Shown one piece after another: positions 56,001-62,900 of a stretch of DNA of 64,000 nucleotides; the stretch's first letter is position 1, and every line of letters begins with the position of its first letter. Origin of the DNA: Stigmatella ashevillena (GTDB lineage Bacteria > Myxococcota > Myxococcia > Myxococcales > Myxococcaceae). The stretch covers positions 5,698,425-5,762,424 of the forward strand of contig NZ_JAQNDM010000002.1 of NCBI RefSeq assembly GCF_028368975.1, given 5' to 3'. The notes under the pieces were generated by a model. That model saw only the letters and a list, made by a program, of their open reading frames with translations. It made no database searches and was not told the DNA's origin. The position numbers were made by a program, and so were the translations under genes.

Positions 56001-57485
56001 CTGCCGATCCACCTTGCCGTTGGGCGAGAGGGGCAGGGCGGGCAACTCCACGAACACCGCGGGCACCATGTACTCCGGCAGCGCTTCGCGGACGAGGCGG
56101 CGCCACCCCGAGGGGCCCGGCGTGCTTCCCGGCCGGACGGCGAGGTAGGCCACCAACCGGGGCGCGCCGGGCACCTCCTCGCGGCCCACCACCACCACGG
56201 CTCGCACCGCTGGGTGCTGGGCCAGCACGTGCTCCACCTCTCCCGGCTCCACCCGGTGGCCCCGGATCTTCACCTGATGGTCCCGCCGACCGAGGTAGTC
56301 CAGGTTCCCATCCGGCAACCACCGGGCCGAGTCTCCCGTCCGGTACAAGCGCTCTCCTGTCTCCGGGTGGGGAACGAAGCGCTCCGCCGTCAGCTCTGGC
56401 CGGTGGAGATACCCCCTGGCAACTCCCACACCGCCCAGGTACAGCTCTCCCACCGCTCCCTCGGCGACAGGCCGGAGCTGATCATCCAGCACGTGCGCGC
56501 TCATCCCCCGCATCGGACGGCCGATCGGGGGCGGACGCGCACCGCCGGTTCCCTCGAAGAGCGTGGCGTGAACGGTGGCCTCGGTCGGCCCATAGGCATT
56601 GAAGAAGCGCCGGCCGGGGCTCCACCGCGCGGCGACGCTCGCGGAGCACTCCTCTCCCGTGGAGACCAGCACCTGGAGCGCGGGCAGCTCCGCATCCGGC
56701 AGGACGGCGAGCACGGAGGGCGGCAGCGCCGCGTGGGTGATGGCGCGCTCGCGCAGCAGTGCCAGCAACGCGGGCCCGGGCAGCCGCGCCTCCGGCGGCA
56801 TCAGGTGAAGCGTTCCCCCTGCCCACCCGGCCGCCAGGATTTCCCAGAGCGAGACATCGAAGCAGAGCGAGGCGTATTGCAAGACATGGCTGTCCCCTCC
56901 CAGGCCAAATGTCTGCCCAAGGGATTCCGCCAGGTTGAGCAAGCTTCGGTGCTCCACCAGGACGCCCTTGGGCCGCCCCGTGGAGCCCGAGGTGTAGAGC
57001 ACATACGCCAGGTGCTCCGGGCCCGCGAGCGGCTCGGGGCGGGAGGAGGGCACCTCTGCCAGCCCCTCTTCCTCGTCGAGGCGAAGGACGCGCCGGGAGT
57101 CCAGGGGCAACACCCCCTCCACGGCCCGCCGGGTCAGCAGCACGGAGATGCGGGCGTCCTCCAGCATGAAGGCCAGACGCGGGCGGGGATAGACAGGGTC
57201 CAGCGGCACATAGGCCCCCCCTGCCTTGAGAATCCCAAGCAGGCCCACCATCATTTCCAGACATCGCCCGGTGCACAGCCCCACCCGGCTCTCCGGCCCC
57301 ACGCCCCACGCCCGCAGGGCATGGGCCACCCGGTTGGCACGCTCATCCAATTGGCGGTAGGTGAGCGAGCCCTGCTCCGAGTGAACGGCGATCGCCTCCG
57401 GGCGTGTGTCTGCCTGGAACTCGAACAACGCGTGGATGAACGAGGCGGAGGTCTGCCGTTGCCCGCCGCCGTGGGCCGATGTCAT
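50091..57485 (-). CDS. NRPS A-PCP-C-PsiAsub-AL-KR-PsiAsub-PCP
   Basis: A 2464-residue protein starting at ATG 57485 with CAGGAG six bases upstream. Adenylation 1 (about 15-510; LYTSGSTGRPKG, NAYGPTEAT, NGKVDR); PCP1 (LGGDSLR). Condensation (about 600-1030; HHAVCDG). An A-subdomain-like piece (about 1053-1133, PRTSTGQVDEEAL, catalytic Lys replaced by Gln). A PksJ-type acyl-AMP ligase (about 1225-1785; LQLSSGSTGVPK, MQPGYGMAEL, TTSGKIQRG). KR (about 1815-2270; SGGLGSLG, FSSVNG, YSAAN). A second A-subdomain piece (about 2275-2340, PRTASGAVDTGAL, no Lys) and PCP2 (LGGHSL). No leading C domain, so A1-PCP1 starts the chain. The 8-nt overlap couples it to the PKS. Confidence 0.9.
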   Translation of the reverse strand: MTSAHGGGQRQTSASFIHALFEFQADTRPEAIAVHSEQGSLTYRQLDERANRVAHALRAWGVGPESRVGLCTGRCLEMMVGLLGILKAGGAYVPLDPVYPRPRLAFMLEDARISVLLTRRAVEGVLPLDSRRVLRLDEEEGLAEVPSSRPEPLAGPEHLAYVLYTSGSTGRPKGVLVEHRSLLNLAESLGQTFGLGGDSHVLQYASLCFDVSLWEILAAGWAGGTLHLMPPEARLPGPALLALLRERAITHAALPPSVLAVLPDAELPALQVLVSTGEECSASVAARWSPGRRFFNAYGPTEATVHATLFEGTGGARPPPIGRPMRGMSAHVLDDQLRPVAEGAVGELYLGGVGVARGYLHRPELTAERFVPHPETGERLYRTGDSARWLPDGNLDYLGRRDHQVKIRGHRVEPGEVEHVLAQHPAVRAVVVVGREEVPGAPRLVAYLAVRPGSTPGPSGWRRLVREALPEYMVPAVFVELPALPLSPNGKVDRQALPAPGKARPALAVPFRPPLTPLQCTLESVWGQVLGVSPVGLEDDFLELGGDSLRAAAMAARVREVLEVDLSPHELLQGCTLAHLAERTEALRQAPRGVPPLVSAARPERLPLSFAQQRLWFLEQLTPGTAVYNLPFILRLSGPLEVSALKQGLEALVLRHETLRTTFPFEGSEPVQRIAPPAPVPWTVFDGRTLSEGEREARLAERVRTELARPFALGEGPLLRAHLVTWSETEHALLLAIHHAVCDGASMEVLLRDLTALYEAFLHGEPAPLPGLPVQYADYTLWQQQWMRGPVLERGLAFWREQLEGAPRSLDLPADKPRPVTPSFRGAAVAFQIPTETSQALEAFARAEGATPVMALLAGLGILLKRCTGSEEVLVGSPVAGRDRSELEGMIGFFVNTLVLRVQLHGNPSFRELLSRVRERSLAAYAHQDIPFEKLVETLRPDRTGGHQPLFQVMFAPQRPPPEAVARGGLTLRLSEADIQTAPFELTWNVWERDGRWEGTLLYSTELFEADTADRLLRDFKAILEEASRAPELRLSQYERPSRWSASEGASASEMEAALVALPWVEEGAVRLRRSPQSQTLRVAYVVSSSRTPVSPAQLELPPSLTPDGLVALHALPRTSTGQVDEEALRQLPLLDEEISRQWEEQLHRQPDTGEVAVTLLPWQEPASFLHLSDVLPGFQTDVSGSEALSPVEAEEAPRWEPGALALLAFSDGGPLEFPPGAPRTLVEALVRTAVEAPERGITYVGAEGVEQYQRYPELLHEARCVLTGLRASGLGPGARVILQLGSLREHCTSLWACLLGGMTPVTVAIAPAYEPDNAVAVKLHNIWELLGHPPVLTSARLVQALEGVRTRFPMEDVRLLCVEELQGHPPAEALHPAKPEEVAFLQLSSGSTGVPKCIQETHWGLIHHFHAEARVNGYIPDDVSFNWLPFDHVAPTLIYHLGVTYLGHAQVHSSTEWVLGDPLRWLDLMEKHRVSYSWSPNFGFKLVSDAVRQAPHRSWRLDRLKRLMNAGEQVTAPVIREFIQALAPFGLRTQVMQPGYGMAELCTAITYQNDFHPERGVHRVAKSSLNGPLVLKDTEDASTVTFVEVGPPNPGVQLRIVDADHRLLPEGVIGRVQARGAVVTPGYLHNEAANREAFVDGGWFNTGDSGFLLRGRLTLTGREKEMIIVRGSHLYCHEIEDMVRDIDGVEPTYVGACSVDVSALGTEGFAIFFVPQEAELAGWARIATEMRMRVTARLGAAPTFIIPVAREAFPRTTSGKIQRGVLKKALEEGRFAQTLRALDLHQGNANTLPAWFFRRVWRPKAASPRAPAPEGACLLFLKGEGLGTRLREALLQEGRRCITVEPGAAFVRTGPDAFCLRPEDAEAYPRLLAALAEEGVRLAQVLHLWTFGGQTAPPEEAPREGVLSLLLLSQALSRQWADTTPLRLQVVSHHAQSLAPGEEMEADKALMLGLIQTIPQEVPWLDARHVDLPPVPPEQAVGWVLRELETLPRDREVAWRQGKRFVPRLEQVHPTSLGSRKPPFVSGGVYLLSGGLGSLGIELSRRLLKQYQARLLLLGRTPLEAPQAEARLEAWKELGVLAAKHGGEVHYEAVDVCDAEAVGDAVSRAEGRWGRPLEGVLHLAGVLEERVLAEETVEHFLSVLRPKVEGTRALEQLLGPRPEAFFVGFSSVNGVFGGFSVAAYSAANRFLEHFVQARRGVEGSRHFCFSWSRWEGTGLVLSETEERLAHARGYQTLSQSRGWNSLRVALGQPPENLLVGLDARSLPIRVRMDGVPLPAVQLRAFVTGSPAKDTSAGASGPEIRDVLGVRTPVPVLQRLERIPRTASGAVDTGALRALEGGAPRAAQERLALRGEAERKIATIWKEALGVEEVGALDNFFELGGHSLLLSQVRSRLEQDFGRPLPVLELFRYPTVRALAAYLSGQEAHPSGSEQIEERARKQRSAQGRHRLRHTVKGRIEQDE

Positions 57486-57648
57486 CCGGAACTCCTGGTG
57501 AGGAAAAGACGATAACGGAGATTCTGACGCGCCCATCCTGGCCCTGGCCGGTCCACGAAGGGTGGCAAGGACTCCGCAGGGTCGCTGTGATGCGATTCAC
57601 TCAAAGTGCGTAAAGGCTTTCACAGCGATACCGGCCGACCGCTCCCGC

Positions 57649-58494
57649 TCAATGCCGCGAGTAAGAGAGAATCATGTACCGCAGCAGGCCCAGGCGGGTG
57701 ACGAGCTCGAGCGTCAGCAGGCCCGACAGGGACAGGGCCGCCTGCGTCCCGAACCTGCGGGTCATCAGCCGCCGCACCACCGTGTACGTGGGCAGCGTGT
57801 TGGCGGTGATGTCCTGCTCGGCCAGGGGGGCAAAGCCCGTCCGCCGTGCCAGGGCGCGGTAGCGCTCCAGCGGATAGCGGATGTCCACGTGGCCAGAGAT
57901 GCGGCGCTGATAGGCGCCAAAGAGCACGTCTTGCGCGGCCAGCACCGGAGCGAAGGCGCGCCTGGGAACGAAATCCGAGACGATCAGACGGCCCCCGGGC
58001 CGGAGCACGCGGCGGGCCTCCTCGAAGAAACGCTGGCGGTCCGGGAAATGAAAGATGCACTCAACGGCAAGCACGGCATCGAACGAGGCGTCTGGAAAGG
58101 GCATGGCACACGCGTCCCCTTCCACGAATGACACCGTATTGCCAGGACTTGCACGCACCTGTTCCCTGGCACGCTCCAATTGCCCTGCATCAATGTTCAA
58201 GCCTGTCAGTGAAACACCTTGGAAGCGGGCATCCAGCGCGGCGGTGGTTCCTCCAAAGCCACACCCGGCATCCAGCACGCTCATGCCATCGCGCAGGCCT
58301 CCCGCCTCGAACAATCGATGGCACATGCGGTCCGCGGCGGCTTCAAAGTCAGGCAACGTCCCATCTCCGTCTTGCGCGCGCTCCCACCAGCCCCAGTGAA
58401 TGTGGCGGCCGAAGAGACGGCTCAAGTCGAAATCACCTCCGCGCAGATGCTCCAGGATGACCCGGGCATAGGGGGGAGCATGCACTGGAGGCAT
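57649..58494 (-). CDS. SAM-dependent methyltransferase
   Basis: A 281-residue class I methyltransferase of the small-molecule O/N/C-methylating type. SAM motif VLDAGCGFGGTTAALD (about 73-88), acidic end of strand 2 in LNIDAGQLE, motif II around FDAVLAVECIFHFPD and motif III LRPGGRLIVSDF. It resembles RebM and sterol/polyketide methyltransferases. It is first in the minus-strand cluster, 163 nt before the NRPS start, and is probably in the same transcription unit. Its target is likely the assembly-line product. Confidence 0.8.
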   Translation of the reverse strand: MPPVHAPPYARVILEHLRGGDFDLSRLFGRHIHWGWWERAQDGDGTLPDFEAAADRMCHRLFEAGGLRDGMSVLDAGCGFGGTTAALDARFQGVSLTGLNIDAGQLERAREQVRASPGNTVSFVEGDACAMPFPDASFDAVLAVECIFHFPDRQRFFEEARRVLRPGGRLIVSDFVPRRAFAPVLAAQDVLFGAYQRRISGHVDIRYPLERYRALARRTGFAPLAEQDITANTLPTYTVVRRLMTRRFGTQAALSLSGLLTLELVTRLGLLRYMILSYSRH

Positions 58495-58626
58495 TGATGT
58501 TCCTGGCGCTGGGGGCGCGGCGCTGACAGCACGTTGCGAGCCACGGCAGTAACAGATTGAGACCGCTCACGTCAATTCACGTGAACAGGCCTTGACCCGA
58601 GTCATTCCAGCTTCTACGAGGGTTCA
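58495..58626. promoter_or_regulatory. Divergent promoter region with palindrome
   Basis: This region separates the methyltransferase (minus) from the P450 (plus). TTCACGTGAA at 58576-58585 is a perfect palindrome, and TCACGTCAA directly before it (58567-58575) is a near half-repeat, as in a dimeric regulator site. TTGACC at 58592-58597 and TACGAG at 58615-58620 with a 17-nt spacer could form a promoter for the P450. Regulation is inferred. Confidence 0.45.
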
Positions 58627-59967
58627 ATGCGTCTCCTTCCAGGGCCAGGCATACCGTCCGCTCTTCAGATTGCGCGGTACCGCTTCCAGCCCTTTGAGTT
58701 TCTCGACGACTGCGCGAGCCGCTATGGAGATCTCTTCACCGTCCGTTTCCCTATCCTGGGACCGCTTGTCTGTGCGAGCCGTCCGGAAAGCATTCGCCGC
58801 ATCTTCGCGGCCAGCGCCGAGGAATTGCGGCTGGGTGAGGCCAATGACATTTTCAGGCCCCTGTTTGGCGAGCGCTCCATTTCGGTGCTCGACGGCCCCA
58901 GCCACTTGAAATTGCGCCGTCTGTCCGTGCCCTTGTTCCAGGGTGAGCAGTCCTATGCCTGGACGGAGATGATCCTCGAGGTGGCCGCCCGGAGGACCCG
59001 CCGCTGGCGTCCCGGCCAGCACCTGCGGCTGCGTGAGGAGATGGAAGCGTTGACGCTGGAGGTCATCCTCCGGGCCCTGCTGGGGTTGGAGGATCCCGCC
59101 CAGTTGAGGCTCGTCAGCCGCCATGCTCGGACCATGGTCCAATGGTCGGCATCTCCTTTTGGCGCATTGCTCATGGTGCCCGCGCTCCGGCGTGACTTGG
59201 GCCCGCTCACGCCCTGGAAGGGCTACCACCGGGATCTCTCCACGCTGGCGGAGTGGGTCATGACCCAGGCCGCGCAGCGTCGGCGCGCGGGGGATGCCGC
59301 CGACCGGAGGGATCTGCTCTCACGCCTCATGGAGGGGGGCGCGGGCCTGAGCGACGAGGAGCTGAAGGATCTGCTCCTCATGCTGCTCTTCGCCGGGTAC
59401 GAGACGACGGCGACCTCCCTGTGCTGGGCATTCGAGGCGCTCCTGTCCCACCCCGGGGAGCGAACATGGGTGGAGCGGGAGTTGGAGGACGTCACCGGAG
59501 GCGGGCCGCTGGAGGCCGGGCACCTGGAGCACCTCGCGCGTCTGGACTCCGCCATCAAGGAGGTGCTGCGCCTGTACCCGGTGGTGCCCATCCTCGGCAT
59601 GGCCCGGCGCGCGGTGCGCCCCTTCGAGCTTCAGGGGGTGACGTTTCCGGCGGGCACCAAGCTCGTGCCCACCAGCTACCTGGCCCAGCGCCGGGCCGAC
59701 GTCTATCCAGAGCCCACGCTGTTTCGCGCGGGGCGGTTCCTGGACAGCAAGCCGGATCCCTCCGCGTGGTTGCCTTTCGGAGGGGGGCTGCGGCGCTGCG
59801 TGGGGCTGCCCTTCGCGCTGCACGAGCTGAAGGCAGTGCTGGCCCACGTGCTCAGCCAGACGCGGCTGCGCCTGACGCGCGGCTCCCCGGCCCGCGCCTC
59901 CCTGGACGGCATCACGGTGGGGCCGCAGGGAGGTACGCCGGTCGTCGTGGAGTCCGTCAGGGCCTAA
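58627..59967 (+). CDS. Cytochrome P450
   Basis: A 446-residue soluble P450. I-helix AGYETTATS (the acid-alcohol pair), K-helix EVLRLYP (ExxR), PERF-like FRAGRF, and haem loop FGGGLRRCVG with the Cys ligand near residue 393. The sequence style is close to class-IV-like bacterial P450s of the CYP4/CYP110 type that hydroxylate fatty or polyketide chains. No ferredoxin gene is nearby. It diverges from the methyltransferase-NRPS operon and probably decorates its product. Its stop codon overlaps that of the convergent sensor. Confidence 0.85.
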   Translation: MRLLPGPGIPSALQIARYRFQPFEFLDDCASRYGDLFTVRFPILGPLVCASRPESIRRIFAASAEELRLGEANDIFRPLFGERSISVLDGPSHLKLRRLSVPLFQGEQSYAWTEMILEVAARRTRRWRPGQHLRLREEMEALTLEVILRALLGLEDPAQLRLVSRHARTMVQWSASPFGALLMVPALRRDLGPLTPWKGYHRDLSTLAEWVMTQAAQRRRAGDAADRRDLLSRLMEGGAGLSDEELKDLLLMLLFAGYETTATSLCWAFEALLSHPGERTWVERELEDVTGGGPLEAGHLEHLARLDSAIKEVLRLYPVVPILGMARRAVRPFELQGVTFPAGTKLVPTSYLAQRRADVYPEPTLFRAGRFLDSKPDPSAWLPFGGGLRRCVGLPFALHELKAVLAHVLSQTRLRLTRGSPARASLDGITVGPQGGTPVVVESVRA

Positions 59968-62900
59968 TCGCTCTCACCCGGCGAAGGCGTGGACGAGGGC
60001 GAGCGCCGGGGCAGGGTGACCACGAACTCGGTGTACTTCCACTCCTCGGTCGTGAAGTCCAAGGTGCCGCCGTGGCCCTGGACGATGATGTCATGGCCGA
60101 TGGCCAGCCCCAGGCCGGTGCCCTGGCCGGTGGGCTTGCTGGTGAAGAAGGGATTGAAAATCTTTCCGCGGATGCTCTCCGGGATTCCCGTGCCGTTGTC
60201 CCGGATGCGGATCTCCACGCCGTTGCCGAGGTTGCGCGTGCGCACGGTGAGCTCGGGGATGAACCCCGCCTCGCCCTTCTTGCGCCGCGCCTCGATGGCA
60301 TAGCAGGCGTTGTTCACCAGGTTGAGCAGCGCGCGGCCCAGCGCCTGGGGCATGACCTCCACCGGCGGCAACTCGCCGTCGAACTGCGTCTGGACGGCCA
60401 CCTCGAAGGAGGGGTGCACCATGCGGAACTCCTGGCGCGCCAGCTCCACGGAGTGTTTCAGCAAGTCGTGCAGATCCACCTCCGCCATCGGCCCGCCCCG
60501 GCCGGTGCGAGACAGCTCCAGCATCGAGTGAACAATGGAGTCCGCGCGGCTGCTGTGCTCGCTGATGTGCGCCGCGTTCTCCTTCAGCGAGGTGGAGATC
60601 TCCGTCAGGACATCCACATCGCGCGGGTTCTTCAGCGTCTGGGGATCCGCCAGCTGCTCTTGCAGCTCCTGGGCGAGGTCCACGGAGAGCAGCGCGAAGT
60701 TCTTGATGAAGTTGAGGGGGTTCTTCAGCTCGTGGGCCACCCCCGAGGTGAGCGCGCCCAGCGAGGCGAGCTTCTCCTTCATGACGAGCTGCGCCTGCAT
60801 CTGCTTGAGCTGCTTGAGCGTATGGGACAGCTCCTCGTTGCTCGCGCGCAGCTCCCGCGTGCGCTCGCGCACCCGCTGATCCAGCGTGTCGTACAGCCGG
60901 GCGTTCTCCAGCGAGATGGCGGCCTGGGCCGACAGCACCTCGAGCAGCCGGCACCGCTTGGGGGTGAAGGCGCCGGCCACCAGCCGGTTCTCCAGGTAGA
61001 GCGTGCCCACGGGCTGCTTCTGCTTCATGACCTGAAGGCACAGCACCGAGCGGGGCCGTTGGCTCGCGATGTAGGAATCCGTCTGGAAGTGCCCCTCGCG
61101 CGTGGCCTCGCGCAGCACCACGCGCTCTCCGGTGCGCTCCACGTACCGGACGATGGTGGCGGGCATGTCCGCGGGCATCTCCTGGGCGGCGTTGCGGACC
61201 TTCACCTCCGTGGCGCCGTCCTCGCCCAGTTGGCCTTCGACGACCAGGGGCACATCCCCCTTGAGCAGCAGCAGCCCGCGCTGGGCGCCCGCGTTCTCCA
61301 GGCTGATGCGCATCAACTTCTCGAGCAGCTCCTGGAGGACGATCTCCCCGGAGATGGCCTGCGAGGCCTTGAGCACCGTGGACAAGTCCAGCGTCTCTCC
61401 GGCCGCGCTGGCGCTCTGCGCGGCGGCCATGTCCGCCCCCAGCAGCTCCGGGTACTGCCGCTCCAGGGCAGACACTTTGCCGCGGGCGCCCCAGCGGCCA
61501 TAGGCATGGTGGGCATCCTCCAGGTACGTGCGCGCCACGCGCTTGCGGCCCTGGGCCAGGTAGAACCGCGCCGCCAACTCGTTGGCCAGCGCCTCGTCCT
61601 GGGAATGTTCCGCCCGCGCCGCCGCCTCGATGGCCTCGTCATACAGCGCCATCGCCTGGCCCTCCGCGCCCGACAGGCGGGCCTGCTCGGCCAGGAGCAA
61701 CAGGTGCTTCTGCTGGAAGTTCTCGGCGCACAGCTTCCGGTAGCCGCGGAACTTCTCGATGTTGTCCGCGAGCACCTTTTCGTACGCGGCCTTCTCCTCG
61801 GCGGTGGCCTTCGCGTAGAGCGCCGCCAGCAACAGGCCCTGGTAGAACTGGAACTCCGCCTGGGTAATCCACCCGTATGCCAAGCCGAGCCGCGGCTCCG
61901 CCTTGCGCAGGTAGTCCTGGGCCCCCACCAGGTCGTCCATCAGGAAGGCCGCGCGCATCCACATGATGTACGCGGTGCTCAGCACGGTGGGGTTCTCCAA
62001 CTTCTCCACCAGCTCGTCCTCGCTCTGCCACGCCAAGCCGTCCGAGGGCGGGGACGCGTCCATCAGCCGCAGGATGCAGCGCTGCGACACGCGAATTTGG
62101 TGGATGGCCCAGAGGTACTGGGCCCCGCTGCGGCGGTAGAAGTCCACGTGCCGCTGCAGCCGCGCGTGCTGCGTCTCCAGGTCCTCCTTGCCGAGCTGTC
62201 CCAGCACCCCGAAGTGCAGCGAGCACTGTGAGGCCCAGACGAGCATGTTGTTGGCCAGGCAGCCCTGGAAGGCCTGATCCAGCAAGCGCATGGACGTCTC
62301 GATGGGACGGCACCACGGGTTGGGATAGGCGGCGAAGATGAACTGCACCAGGGGAGGCTCGCTCCGGCCGCCCACCTTCTCGGCCAGCGTCAGCGCCAGC
62401 CGCCCGTACTCGTGCGCCTGGGCATAGTCTCCCGTCGCGGGCCCATGCCCCAGGGCATACATGACGTAGGAGGTGGCCGAGCCCGGCGCATGGCCATGCA
62501 CGCGCGCGCGGTTGATCGCCATGGGCGACATCAAGGCGAACAGGTGCTGGTGGGTATAGGCGGCGTAGCTCAGCGCCTGGGAGAAGAGCAGGATGCGCGC
62601 CCGCTCCAGCGGATCCGTCGCCTCGGGCAGCTCGGCCAGACTGCCGATGGACCGCGCGGCCCGGTCCGCCTCCAGCTTCGCCTTCTCCTGGAGGGTGGCG
62701 GCGGCGATGGCCTCCTTGTCTTCCGGAATCTCGAGCCCCAGCACCTTCATCCCCTCCAGCGCGGGCTGGATGACCTGGATGTACTGGCCGCGGCTCACGA
62801 ACAGCTCGATCATCAGGTGGTAGATTTCGTGCTTCTGCTCCGGCGACCTCGCGCGCTCCAGCACCAGCCGGAAGCCCTTCTCCGCGTCCTCGAACTGCCC

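Noticed and set aside
54645-57515. A 956-codon plus-strand frame across the NRPS
   Set aside because: Same cause: antisense to conserved adenylation and condensation motifs, with no start signal or domain.
59253-62231. A 992-codon plus-strand frame running from within the P450 into the sensor region
   Set aside because: It overlaps the P450 in another frame and then lies antisense to the histidine kinase; no protein family is visible.
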